A program made the position numbers and the translations under genes. Below the pieces are notes generated by a model. The model was not told where the DNA came from, did no database searches, and saw nothing but the letters and a program-made list of their open reading frames with translations. Source: Corylus avellana (taxonomy: Eukaryota; Streptophyta; Magnoliopsida; Fagales; Betulaceae). From it: a DNA stretch of 64,000 nucleotides. The stretch spans positions 21,852,545-21,916,544 of the forward strand of contig NC_081551.1 of the NCBI RefSeq assembly GCF_901000735.1, read 5' to 3'. Positions 45,295-57,380 of this stretch are shown here, in pieces (the first letter of the stretch is position 1; every line of letters starts with the position of its first letter).

Positions 45295-47198
45295 ATGGAG
45301 TACTTCACTTCTTGGGCTATTGTTTTAGCCATGGCATCCCTAGCTGCTCTAGTCCTTTTCCCCTTTCGATCCCACAAGCTAAATCTTCCACCAGGTCCCA
45401 AACCTTGGCCCATCATTGGCAATCTAAACCTTATCGGCCCCCTCCCTCACCAGTCCCTGCATAAATTGTCGCAAAAATATGGACCAATCATGCAACTTAA
45501 GTTCGGATCCTTCCCCGTTGTCGTTGCCTCATCTCCCGACATGGCAAAGCTGTTCCTAAAGACATATGATCACATCTTTGCCGGTAGACCCAAAACCGCC
45601 GCCGGGAAGTACACCACTTATAACTACACCGATATTGGATGGGCGCCTTACGGGCCATATTTGCGCCAAGGGCGGAAGATATATCTCTCCGAGCTATTTT
45701 GCACGAAAAGACTCGAGTCCTACGAGTATATTCGTGTCGAAGAAAGGCGTGCTCTTTTCTCACGTCTATACGCCTTGGCTGGGAAGCCAGTCATGGTGAA
45801 GGAGCATCTCTCGCAACTCACTCTAAGCGTTATTAGTAGGATTGTATTGGGTAAGAAGTATTTTAGTGAATCCGAATCTGAAACTTCAATTGTAACGCTC
45901 AAGGAATTCCAAGAAATGTTGGCCGAGTTTTTCTTGCTTAATGGGGTGTTGAACATCGGGGACTGGATACCCTGGCTCGATTTCTTGGACTTGCAGGGAT
46001 ACGTGGAGCGAATGAAGGCCTTGACGAAAAAATTTGATCGATTCCATGAGCATGTTTTGGATGAACACAGGGCAAAGAGAGGAGTGAAAGATTTTGTTCC
46101 AAAGGACATGGTGGATTTTTTATTGCACCTGGCTGATGATCCCAATAATGATGTTAAGCTCACCAATGACAATATCAAGGCGCTCACTCAGGTATAACTT
46201 CCATTAGTTAATTAAGATTTTGAGAGAAGTTGTGATTTTATATTATATCATAACAAAAGTAAATGATGAAACCCATCTATTAAGTCCTACTAGGAAAACT
46301 TTTTAGATAAATGATGCTTTGACATATGGAAAGATCTTGGGTTGGGTTGGAATCTTGTTTTCATCAAGTCAGCCTCATTTTAGTGTTGGACATCAAAGTT
46401 TGAGTTCAATTGTACGTGAGGAGAGTGTTTGCTAGAGTATGATTTAATTCATCTATTTTCTATTAACTTAATTTTTTTGGGACAAGTGGTAATTTAACGA
46501 TTTATTGTTTGACTTATATTTCAGTGGAAAAATGTTAAACCAAAATTTTTTTTTGTTCATTAATATTATAGGATCTCGTAGCAGGAGGCACAGATACCTC
46601 TGCGACTACAGTTGAATGGGGAATGTCCGAACTCTTGAAGAAGCCACACCTCATCAAAAAGGCTACAGAAGAGCTGGATAGAGTTATTGGGAAAGAGAGA
46701 TGGGTGGAAGAGAAAGATATCCCACAATTTCCTTATATCAATGCAATTATGAAGGAAACAATGAGGAAACAGCCTGCGGCAGTATTACTTGCTCCGCACT
46801 TGGCTCTTGAAGATTGTAATGTAGATGGCTATGATATTCGTAAAGGAACTAGGGTCTTCATAAATGCATGGGGTATGGGAAGAGACCCTTCAATATGGGA
46901 TGCACCTGAAGATTTCAACCCGGAGAGGTTCTTAGGAAATTCTATTGATGTGAAGGGACATCATTTTGAGCTATTGCCATTTGGGTCAGGGAGAAGGATG
47001 TGCCCTGGTTATAGCCTTGGACTGAAAATGATTAGCTCTAGCTTGGCTAACATGTTGCATGGATTTGAATGGAATTTGCCAGACAATACGGAGGCAGAAG
47101 AATTGAGCATGGAGGAACTTTATGGTTTGGCCACGCCTAGAAAAGTCCCACTTGTTGCGGTCATGAAGCCACGGCTCCCACTTCATCTTTATAATTAG
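45295..47198 (+). CDS. Cytochrome P450, CYP92-like, intact 507-residue gene
   Basis: Exons 45295-46191 (299 codons) and 46572-47198 (208 codons plus stop), with a 380-bp intron between CTCACTCAG/GTATAAC and ATTATAG/GATCTC. N-terminal anchor MEYFTSWAIVLAMASLAAL, hinge LPPGPKPWPIIGNLNL, WAPYGPYLR, I-helix AGGTDTS (304-309), K-helix KETMR with Glu361 and Arg364, FNPERF to 419, and haem loop FGSGRRMCPGYSLG with Cys443. All core positions are intact. It belongs to a different subgroup from the two 510-residue genes: different N-terminus, longer intron, opposite strand. Some CYP92 enzymes, such as maize CYP92C5, make homoterpene volatiles, and others act on terpenoids; the substrate here is not readable from sequence. 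Confidence 0.94.
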
Positions 47199-49054
47199 CA
47201 TGAATTATCCTTGTTGCATCCGCTTTTATTTTGTAATATATAATTTCCTACTTAATTTGAGCACGAGTGAGGTGGGTTTTGTGATAGTTTTTCCTTGCTC
47301 TTGTTCCTAATCTTAAATTTTAGTCCACCGACAAGGAAACTGGTTAGTCTACACTCACCTAGCTTGTTCAGACCACGTCCGAACAGACTATATATATAGC
47401 TTGTGCTTCGTCGTACTTTCCTCGTTTGGAGGTGGTTCGAACGAACACCGACTAATGCCTTTTGGTCATGGCCTCGACTGGACAAACCTCCAAGGTCATT
47501 CGAACAATCGAGCCATCACAACAAAAACCATTGCTTTTCTTTGAAATTCCTCTTTTCATTCAATTTCTAACTTCATCAAATTAATGCCTATTTTACACCA
47601 CACCCTCCTAACAAATCAAACATGCACCACCTCTAACAGATCTTCACTTTTACGTAAAAAATCATCATTATGGAAAAATATTAGTTTTCCTCATTCACAA
47701 CAACAATCGTTACAACCTCTTCAACACACCCACATCATATCAAAACAACAACGTAATATTGCTACCGCAACTACAACTACAACATGTCGAAGGCTACATT
47801 GTTCCAACGCTTTTGTGCCACCTTAACAATAAAATTCTTCTTTTTCACCCGTTACTCAGTGTGGTTGGTAAAATTTTCAAATGCTGCAAAATACATTTCA
47901 AATAAAAATTATCAAAGGGATTTTAGATGTGGCCCCACCAATAACATATTTTTCAAAAGAAATATCAAACCACTTCTGAAAAAATAAAACACAAAACATT
48001 TTTCAAAAAATAAAACACAAATTTTTAAAATAAAATAAAAAACTTCCCACACCTTCCTATACGAGTTTTTTAAAAACACATGCTCATTGTTTTTCTATAT
48101 ATATTTTTTTCAAAAATATTAACAATTTTCAACTAAAACTTATTTTAAAAAAATCAATGATTTTTTTGACGTGGCAAACAGTATTTTCAAATTGCAGTTA
48201 ATGTTTCCAGAATTCCATTGCATATTTCTGGAATTTGTGTCTTACAACTAAAATTTAATTATGTTTTTTATTTATTTTTTTTACTGTTGACAACTAGTAC
48301 ATCTAGTTCGATGCAGTACATAAGATTAATATGTCAAAAATTGCCAACCATATTTGACGAATGATTTTGTCCCATTATGCACATGAAAGCTTAGTGACTT
48401 CTTGGTATGGTCGGTACTCAACCAATTAAGATCATAAGGAATTAGAAAAAAAATAAAAAATTAAGATCATAAGGAAATTTTTTTCCACATTCTTTTTCTC
48501 TTTCTTTATTTTTTTTTTAATAATGTTTTTAAGAGATACAGTTCCATTTGCAATTGCTGGCTGGCTGGCATTTGCTGCTTAAAAGATTTCTACGGACCAT
48601 TAATGGACACGGCATTAATCTACCTAATTAACATCGACTTTGAGAAAGTTGATCAAATTAATGATTTTGCCAAAAGCATTGCCTTTTTTATTATTATTAT
48701 TATTATTAAAACTTATTTTCATTTGTTTCTAAGTCTTTACGTCCTAGCTTTTGACCTCTACAAATACCTTTTACTATTATATTTGTTATAATTATTATTG
48801 TTATAAGAAATCACGATGACTTTCCCAAAAGCAATGCCTTTTTTTTTTTTAGTAAAACCTATGTTCCTTTGTTTCCTAGTCTTTACGGTCCTAGCTTTTG
48901 TCCTTTAGAAAAAAATAGCTTTGACTCTTATAATTGTTTTTTTTTTTTTTTTTGTTTAATGCATGAGAAAATGTATTCAATCGAGCAACTCGTTTGACAG
49001 ACCTTCTCAGCAAATACAGCTCAATCACTTGACACTACAAAAGTATCAAAACTC
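47199..49054. other. Intergenic region after the P450 gene
   Basis: The 3' UTR probably ends within the first ~150 bases. A diverged direct repeat (caaaagca(t/a)tgcc through gtctttacg(g)tcctagctttt) occurs at about 48670-48760 and 48827-48905. The rest is AT-rich without a supported gene. Confidence 0.35.
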
Positions 49055-49766
49055 TATGCACAATACATATTTGCTGAAACTCTAGCTCTATGTGAAGAAA
49101 CTTATAACTAAATGGAAAATTAAATAGAAAGGCAAAATAAAGACAAAAATTACGAGTAATTTGGTGTTAGATATTTATATGTACACCACTGAGAAAGAAC
49201 TGATAGGAATACATTATATTCTTATTCTTTATGATGTTTACATTATAAAAGAGTACTCTTATTTATAAGATAATTGAGATACATGAAGATAAAAATAAGT
49301 ATCTTACTTGCCCATAGAATTTTCTGCACAATATAATTTATATTCTAAGAATAAATATAGGTATTCATTAAAAACATTTATCTATTATATATATATATAT
49401 AAATATAAAAGTATTAAAAGGAAAAGATTCTTCTTTTCTTTTTTTAATTGAATAAGAAAATGGTTTTAAAAAAAAAAAAAAAAGTCCTGGCCGGAAAGAT
49501 AGTAGACTAGAAATTCCATCCCCTAAATGTCCTCAATATACATCAAACTAATAAAAATGTCTCATTATATTTTAACATAATATATAACAATATATCTTTC
49601 TTGAACAACGTACAAATCTATCAGATAACTAAAGTATGCTTTTCAAGTGTGTGTGCATAACATGGTAATAATTAAGTTAGCCTTTTCATAATACATTAAC
49701 ATTTGTAAAAACATTTTTATGCATATAAGTGAAAGTTTTCATCATTCCCAACATCATTAAACACGC

Positions 49767-49930
49767 TATATATATGTCTAATTGCAGGATTCCATATCTA
49801 TGCACATCACCACAACATGACCTCATTTTCCATACCATACTTTACGATGTGTTGGGAAAAGAAAAAATAAAAAATCGACACAAAAGTCCACAGCCGACAA
49901 ATTTTTAGAATTATCGGAGCATAAAGCCAG

Positions 49931-49966
<36 letters not shown>

Positions 49967-50158
49967 GGAGGGAGGGGGGGATTCAGAGTGCCTTGAAACA
50001 TGTCTAATTGCAGGATTCCATAACTATACACATCACCACAACACCTCATTTTCCATACCAAACTCCACGACGTGTTGGGAAAAGAAAAAATCAAAAATCG
50101 ACACAAAAGTCCACAACCGACAAATTTTTAGAATTATTGGAGCATAAAGCCAGGGAGG
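49767..50158 (+). repeat. Internal duplication of a ~165-bp block
   Basis: The block atgtctaattgcaggattcc ... gagcataaagccag occurs at 49767-49927 and 50001-50154. The two are separated by a (TA)n run and a gacggagggaggggggg transposon end. The same pair recurs in copy B. Confidence 0.8.
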
Positions 50159-50279
50159 GACTGGCTAGGGCCATGGTCCCCTTCCCCCCCACTTCTTCAA
50201 AAAAGATATTACTGATTATTCAAATTGCTTCAAAAAGTCTATATAATTAATACACGTTTGTAATGACATTGCTTACACA

Positions 50280-51787
50280 CAGAGATGGAGGGAGGGGGGA
50301 CCGGCTGAGGCAATGGTCCCCCCACTTCCTCAAAAAAGATATTTTAAGGAGTAAAAAAAATAATAATAATTATACTAGTCCCCCACTCCCCACCAAATAA
50401 ATCGGATAGCCCCTAATCTCCAACTTTCCTCCACCGGTTGATTCTTACTTCTTAGGTTAATCCTGAGGTTTTCTTTTGGTTAATTTTTCTATTTTTTGGC
50501 TTGGAAATTTGGTTAAGAATCTGAAATGTTGATTTTTTTTTTTTTTTTCCTTCATAGATTGGCTGTCGGTTTGGAAACTTGGAAATTCCTGTTGTTACTT
50601 GGAAATTTATGTGTTTTTTGTTGTTGTTATTTTATTTATGTATGTATGTAAATCTTGGATCTTTTCTCTATGAGGATTTCTGGTTCTTGATTTGGTATGA
50701 CCGTATGAGAATTTTTGATGGGTTTTTATAACTAATGCCATTGAGAAATCTCTAGTTTCTCTTTGAGTTTTTGTTCCACCCATTGAATTTCAAGTTTGAA
50801 ATCATAATGATTTAGGGAATTTTTTATTTGGTCCGAATTTGGGGAAATTTTAGTAAGAAGCTAAATTCCTAAAATTAACTAGGGGCTTTTGTATATAGTG
50901 AATTTTTATGCATGATTTAAGATCCGAGTTGTTAGATTAATGGGTTTAAAGCTTTAATTTCACTATTGTTTATTGTATGGACATAAACCCTAATTTGTAT
51001 AGTATAAATTAAATTATGACTTTTAGTATGTGAACACTAGGATTGCTAATTGGATGTGTTAATTACATTTAAAGCGTTAATTAACCCTAAACTTTTATGA
51101 GTTCAATGGGAATTGATGCCCATGGGATTTAGGTTCTAATATGTCATATTATAAATTTGGGGTAAGTTGCTAGATCAATGGAATAGGAAGAGAATAATAA
51201 TTATAGGGTTAAAGTATAATGTTTAACTTAAAGTCTATGTGATGATTATGTTATTCATGTGAGTTTGTTCATTGTTAACCTACACATATTTTTTCTTTAT
51301 TTTCTAAAGACTCAAAATGATCATATAAATTTATTTGTAGATGATGAGAAAGTCAAATACAATACTTGACTATTTCAAAAGAAAAAATGCACAAAGTTTA
51401 TTGGAGTTTGATCCTGGATTGTGTGTCACTTATGAGAATATCATGTTAATCAATGAGGTGCAAAATAACTCAATGCAGGTCGCACTTTTTGAGGTTAGTA
51501 CTCTAAGCTCAATTCCTAATCTAAGTAGTCTTGTAATTTTGATATTATGGTTATTAAATATTGAGAATATTGTTTGTTAGAATTTAAACATTTAATTGGA
51601 GAGTATGACACAATTCTAAGCTCAATTCTTCATTGTATTTAAGTACCAGTGATTAGAAAAAGAAGAAAAAAAATAGAAAAAAGTACTAGTTCATTACACG
51701 CTGCAAAAAAAAAAAAAAAAAAAAATCCTGATAACCAAAAAAAAAAAATTTGCTTTGGTTCCTTCCCATAAAGCTTCCTGACTCCGT

Positions 51788-51793
<6 letters not shown>
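50280..51793 (+). mobile_element. hAT-like element with ORF remnant, copy A
   Basis: The left end cagagatggagggagggggg and right end cttcctgactccgtcccta (reverse complement tagggacggagtcaggaag) form imperfect inverted termini of the plant hAT type. Inside, an open frame at 51341-51580 begins MMRKSNTILDYFKRKNAQ. That resembles the N-terminus of TTF-type zinc-finger/hAT-dimer transposase-derived proteins, which often start with a short K/R-rich FFKRK segment. It breaks off after about 50 residues, so the element is non-autonomous. A target duplication is not visible because the right flank is a (TA)n tract. Confidence 0.55.

Positions 51794-51821
<28 letters not shown>
51794..51821. repeat. (TA)n microsatellite at the hAT-like right end
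   Basis: About 28 bases of alternating ta directly after ccgtccc; also present in copy B. Confidence 0.85.
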
Positions 51822-51822
<1 letters not shown>

Positions 51823-52354
51823 TGTTAAAATAGTGTCGTTTTGTAAAGGCCAACACATTATTAGCATTTTGTAATCGCTAGTAATTTTTCAATGTTGGCT
51901 AAATGCCAAAAATGTGTTAGCAGATTATGATTAAATGCCAACAAATTGTTTGCCTTTTCTAAAAATTCATAATTTATCGTCGTTTTCTAAACACTACAAA
52001 TTTGTTGATGCTTACAAAACGTTGATAATTTTATAATTATTGACAAATATAAATAATGCAAAGGCAATAATATTTTTATCTTATTAAAAGTAGTTTTGTC
52101 TACATTTTCAATTTGACGTTGCTCTATACATTTAAAATCTAATCATTCATTCGTTCAACAAAACACGATAAAATATAGAAGAAGAAAAAAAAAGCTTCTT
52201 CAACTACCTTCATAAATATTGTCAATATATGCATCATAATTTTCTAAAAACATAACCATATTTTGAAAACACTATTAAACATAAGATGAGCATCCAAACA
52301 TTTGCTCAATACATCGTGTCCAAATATCCGTGAGAATACTCAACTAGAGTAGCC

Positions 52355-52440
52355 ATCTATCCAAATTGTCATCCTTGTCTTCAGACTCACCCTCATCCTC
52401 ATTGTCGGCATGATTGTTATCTGCCCAATCAAAATGTGTT
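52355..52440 (-). pseudogene. Possible acidic C-terminal ORF remnant, copy A
   Basis: On the minus strand the frame reads an acidic Asn/Asp/Glu stretch (NNHADNEDEGESEDKDDN) followed by LDRWLL and a stop. Acidic tails of this kind occur in several transposase-derived proteins. No upstream coding sequence remains, so the call is weak. The same sequence is at about 60700-60775. Confidence 0.25.
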
Positions 52441-53638
52441 CAATAATAGTGAAAAAGAATGACGTACGAGAGCATCAATTACTTTGTCACAAACAATTTT
52501 CATAATTTAATTTGTATCCTCCATCCACCACCCAACGAGGAAATTAGATACGCAATAATTAACCCAATACACTCCGAACTAAAGATGATCATAGACCAAA
52601 GAATGCAATTCAAAAACCAGTGAATGGCTCGAGTTATTATAGACCAATGACAACCAAAGATAGTTGGTAGCTAATAATTAAGATCATGACAATTAGGTTG
52701 GGACTTTTCATTAATTGGATTTTCTTCTTCTTTTTTTTCGGTTTATTTTAATATAACTATTTGATTGCTTGTTTTACACGTTCTCTCTTCTAAATAATTT
52801 AAATAATTATTTAGATGTTGATAGATTCTTCAAATCTAAAAGGAGATTCATGTATATCCCATTTGTTAAGGAATATTTAATGAGAAAGGATATCTGAGTG
52901 TAAGATTTTCTTCGAAAAAAAAAAGTAGATTTTTCAAAGCATTATTATAAGCAAATAAGCACATTTTTATTGTAATAAAAAGAAAAGAAAAGAAGAACGT
53001 GAGAGCAGGAGAATCGCAGCTCAATCAGATAATTAGAAGAAGAAAAGCAGTCCTAGCTAGGCTTTAATAGCATGAGTAATCCTACAGCACCCATTACCAT
53101 TAGGATCCTTCCCGGTTGAAAAAAATTGGAGAGCAACCGGTTAAGCATAATAGGGGTAAAATGGTTCAATTAAAATAAAAAGTGAAATTACCATTTTACT
53201 CCCCTATTATGCCTAATCGGTTTCTCTTCAGTTTTTGGGTACACTTACTCCTACTTCTTTATATCTATTTTCTCACATTAATAAATAACTTTTAAAATTA
53301 TCATTAGATTTATGCACATATAATGTTATGCAAGTTTATGAGCTTAATGATGTTATGTTTATGAAAAATGCATGTGCACTCACTACCAAAAAAATGGGTC
53401 TTAGTGACTCCAATTTGGTGACATGTCAATGGCCAAAAAGGCCACTACACTACAAAAAAAACACCTTAGGCCGGCGTTTCCAATTCCGGCGTTTTATAAA
53501 AACGCCGTCTAAAACAGCATATGCCGGCGTTTTGTGGGGCCGCCGGTAATGGGCCATCAATGGCGGCGTTTTTAGATGAAACGCCGTCTAATGGGTAAGC
53601 AATGGCGGCGTTTTTAGATGAAACGCCGTCACTGGGTC

Positions 53639-54601
53639 CAGGGGCGGATGGAAGGGGGGTCGAGAGGGGTCAAATGCCCCCTCACACCCAAAAATTTCCC
53701 CCACTTTCCGTTGAAAATTTCCTGAATGCCTTTTTGCCCACCCTCAACACTCTACAGGGAATAAATTGCCCTGAACCACTCATCAGTCATCTGATATTAG
53801 GGCATATGACTCAAGTGTGAGGCGGCGACATCTTGATTTTTTTTTCTTTTCTTACAGGGTTTCAGGTTTTAGGTTAGACAAGAGGTAGAAGACGATGTGA
53901 GATATATTTTACTACTTTACTAAACACACCGTTTCATTTGCAGTTGCTTTTTTTTTTTTTTGTTTTTTTTTTTATCGCATCACTATGACTCTATGAGTCC
54001 GTGTCAATTTTGAAACTTTTGTCAATTTCAATGCTATTTTTTACCCTAGAAAATTGCCAAACAGTAATTATACCTTTAAATTTGCTTAAAAATTCAGTCA
54101 ATCGACAAATCAAAGTAACTAGCTTTTTTATTTATTTTTTTATTTTTTTATTTTAATAAGTGAAAAGAGTGTTTAAATTAGAACAAATTGTCACTTTGTC
54201 AATCTTTTTGACAATTTTTGTGTTTCTTTAAAATTATGAGATATGTAATTAAATTTTTACACTGATTTATTTACAAATGTACAATTTAATAATAAAATCG
54301 TATATGTAGATTTTTATATTTAAATTACTTTTTAAAATTAATTCTTGATAAATATATATTTTTTGTCACATATTTTAATTGTATGAAATATATAATTATA
54401 GTTCTGGAGATCATGGAAAACAATAATGGTTCTCTTGAATAAATTAACGCTAGGTGTGAAAAAATAAAATATAAGCTACATTTATATGCTTTAAATAATA
54501 ATTAAAATTTCTTGAATTGTTTATTTATTTCATTATTTATGTTCTTTAATATTTTTAATCCATTTTCTTAACTTTAGACGAAAATTCTAGCTCCGCCACT
54601 A
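53639..54601. mobile_element. hAT-like element with perfect 8-bp target duplication
   Basis: Begins caggggcggatggaaggggg and ends ctagctccgccacta, so the outer ~12 bases are inverted copies (caggggcgga against tagtggcgga). It is flanked by actgggtc on both sides (53631-53638 and 54602-54609). An 8-bp duplication with such ends is diagnostic of the hAT superfamily. The 963-bp element is AT-rich inside with no transposase frame. It splits the subterminal repeat region of the CACTA element, so it came later. Confidence 0.88.
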
Positions 54602-56039
54602 ACTGGGTCCGCGTTTGCCAAAAAAACGCTGGCGCCGTCCATTTTGGGGTAAGGCGTTTCTTTGGCAGGGTTTAATCTGAGGATGTTAAGCCTAACTAGC
54701 TAAGAGATGGAACTAGGGTGAGAAGAAAGGAAGAAGGAGGAGATCGGCGTCTGGTTTGCGAAAAGAGAAAGGAAGGAAGGAAGTCTGGTTTGTGAAAAGA
54801 GAAAGGAATTAAGGAAGAGGAAGTCTGGTTTCGAAGGAAGGAAGAGTGAAAATAGGACTGCAGTTATTCAATAAAGTTGGACACGTGGAGCTAATTGAAT
54901 GGTGGATGAAATCAGCTGGCAAGCATTATTGGTATAATGCTTAACAGCTGGCAAGCATTGTTATTATTTTATTTTTATTTTTTGTAATTCTACAGACTAT
55001 GAAAGGGCAGGGCTTAAGGGCTTAAAACTACCGCACACTTAAAACTACCGCACACGTTTTGGTTTATAAAAGAAATAACTTTTTACATTAATTATTAAAA
55101 TAATCAATAATGCTTAAATAAAAATATTAAAAAACTGTCTGACTCTCCCATATCTCTCTTTCTCGCCGTCCCACAATTTCTATCTCGATCAAAACTCTGA
55201 CTCTCCCATCTCTCTCTCTTTCTCACCCTCTCCCTCTACGAACAGCCAACAGAGCCCCTCAATTTCAGCCAGCAGATGTACAGCAATGGAGGATGTCATT
55301 TGTCAGGCGCACAGAATTCAATATCTTTTTCAAAAAAAAAAAAAAGGGCACCATTTTTAATTTGTAGCATTAATTACTATTGACTTAGTGATTAATGAAA
55401 TTCAAATAATATAACTTTATATTTAGGTTATTTAGTCGTTGAGCAATTATTATGCACATTTAAGGATAGTTAAGGAAAATTTGGTATCAATCTTGAATTA
55501 AAAATTTAAATTTTATTTGAAAGAAAGAAATTTTTGTTTATTAATTTCTCATATTTACATTAATTTGTCAAGAATATTCCTTATAATTCTTATCAAATAA
55601 TATTTAAAATAAAAAAAATACATTAAATTTGAATTTACTTTGGTTAATTCAATATGCATGAATAGTTTTATGTCTAGGTCATTAATTAATGCGATATTTT
55701 GATATAAATTAACATAAATTTCAAAATTTTAATACCTCATATTATCATATATATATATATATATATATATGAAAATTAACCTCTTACAATATGAAGTTTT
55801 ACGTTAAAGAAATAAATTTTGTTGGTGGTCTTTTAAAATAAATAATTTAGATGATTAGATCAAAATTTAAGTGTCCAATCATTTAAACAAAAAAAAAAAA
55901 AAAAAAAAAAGATGATCATATCAAAATCTCATCTTCTAATCTTTAAAAAGAACAGATTATATCGAAATCTGGCTGTTTCATTAAAAAACAAAAAAAACAT
56001 ATAAATAAGACAGTCATATCAAAATATGATTGTCTCATC

Positions 56040-56083
<44 letters not shown>

Positions 56084-56486
56084 TAACTAATATAATAATT
56101 TTTTTTTGACATGTCCGCACAAAAAATAAGAGGAATTACTAATATAATTATATTAAAAATTCATCAAACAATATTATTTGACACTCTTAACTAACTTTCT
56201 ATTTAGCTTTTAGTCAAAGTAATTAATATATACAAAGTAGTTTTTTAATGATCAAACAACGTGTTCTTTTTTTTTTCGTCTTTTAATTAAGTTTTCTCTT
56301 TTAATTAGTATTATCAGCATGATATTTTTTTTAATAAAATATATATATCCCAGCGTTGCGAGAAGAACTGAACAACTTCATCTATCATTTCAATATATAT
56401 TTGTAAATTAGTTATAAGGGTCGTGATTTTCTCCTTAAATTTCGATCAATTAAATCATATATGATTTAATTGATTATATGACTAAC

Positions 56487-56490
<4 letters not shown>
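54602..56490. other. Interior of the CACTA-like insertion and AT-rich sequence
   Basis: Continues the gcgttt/aacgc repeats to about 54660, then shows ggaaggaagtctggtttg-type short repeats at 54735-54840 and long AT-rich sequence. No protein domain is seen. (TA)n runs occur at 55748-55770 and 56044-56080. Confidence 0.35.

Positions 56491-56535
<45 letters not shown>
56491..56535. repeat. (TA)n microsatellite running into the gap
   Basis: About 45 bases of alternating ta end directly at the N run, so the gap probably reflects assembly failure at this repeat. Confidence 0.9.
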
Positions 56536-56635
56536 NNNNNNNNNNNNNNNNNNNNNNNNNNNNNNNNNNNNNNNNNNNNNNNNNNNNNNNNNNNNNNNNN
56601 NNNNNNNNNNNNNNNNNNNNNNNNNNNNNNNNNNN
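56536..56635. other. Assembly gap (100 N)
   Basis: Exactly 100 N, a placeholder of unknown real length. The right side resumes inside a third copy of the hAT-like element, and the CACTA right end is missing. Confidence 0.99.
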
Positions 56636-57380
56636 GCCATGGTCCCCCCCCCACTTCCTCAAAAAAGATATTACCGATTATTCAAATTGTTTTAGCTAGC
56701 TTCCAAAAAGTATCTATAATTAATACACGTTTGCAATGACGTTACTTACACACAGGGACGGAGGGAGGGGGGACTAGCTGGGGCCATGGTCCCTCCCCCC
56801 GACTTCCTCAAAAAATATATTTTAAGGAGTGAAAAAAAAAAAAAAAATTATATTAGTCCCCCAAAATAAATTGATAGGTCCCGGTCCCCCCATTTTCTTT
56901 TGGTTAATTTTTCTATTGTTTGGCTTGTAAATTTGGTTAAGAATCTGAAAAGTTGATTTTTTTTTTTTTTTTTTTCCCTTCATAGATTGGCTGTCGGCTT
57001 GGAAACTTAGAAATTCCTGTTGTTAGTTGGAAATTTTTGTGTTTTTTATTGTTGTTATTTTCTTTATGTATGTATGTAAATCTTGGATCTTTTCTCTATG
57101 AGGATTTATGGTTCTTGATTTGGTATGGCCGTATGAGAATTTTTTATGGGTTTTATTTTGATGGGTTTTTATAACTAATGTCATTGAGAAATCTCTAGTT
57201 TCTCTTTGAGTTTTTGTTCTACCCATTGAATTTCAAGTTTGAAATCATAATGATTTAGGGAATTTTTTATTAGGTCCAAATTTGGGGGAATTTTAGTAAG
57301 AAGCTAAATTCCTAAAATTAACTAGGGGCTTTTGTGTGTAGTGGATTTCTATGCGTGATTTAAGATCCGAGTTGTTAGAT
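56636..57380 (+). mobile_element. Third, more diverged partial hAT-like copy
   Basis: Matches about 50173-50937 of copy A (ccatggtcccc, acttcctcaaaaaagatatt, ttggctgtcgg, gatccgagttgttagat) but with clearly more differences than A and B show from each other. It is cut at the left by the gap. At the right it switches abruptly, after gttgttagat, to tatgcacaat, the first bases of copy B. Confidence 0.8.

Larger units (their letters stand above)
49055..53380 (+). repeat. Segmental direct duplication, copy A (4.3 kb)
   Basis: Nearly identical to 57381-61719 from tatgcacaatacatatttgc to atgcatgtgcact, with only scattered substitutions and small indels (for example cataaatattg against cataattaatattg, and variable homopolymers). 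It holds a diverged internal duplication, a hAT-like element with an ORF remnant, and long AT-rich non-coding sequence. Homology stops exactly where a CACTA terminus begins at 53381. Confidence 0.95.
53381..56535 (+). mobile_element. Nested CACTA-type DNA transposon ends (left parts only)
   Basis: A CACTA terminus, cactaccaaaaaaatggg, starts at 53381. A second, different terminus, cactacaaaaaaaacacc, starts at about 53448 inside it. The second is followed by subterminal repeats typical of CACTA elements: ggcggcgtttttagatgaaacgccgtc at 53562-53590 and again at 53604-53630, with related ccggcgttt motifs before them. Copy B (61719) is uninterrupted at the matching site, so this is an insertion relative to B. 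The right termini are not found before the gap at 56536. No transposase domain is seen, so probably non-autonomous or truncated. Confidence 0.7.

Noticed and set aside
56474..56699. Open frames running through N and (TA)n
   Set aside because: They exist only because undetermined bases are translated as X.
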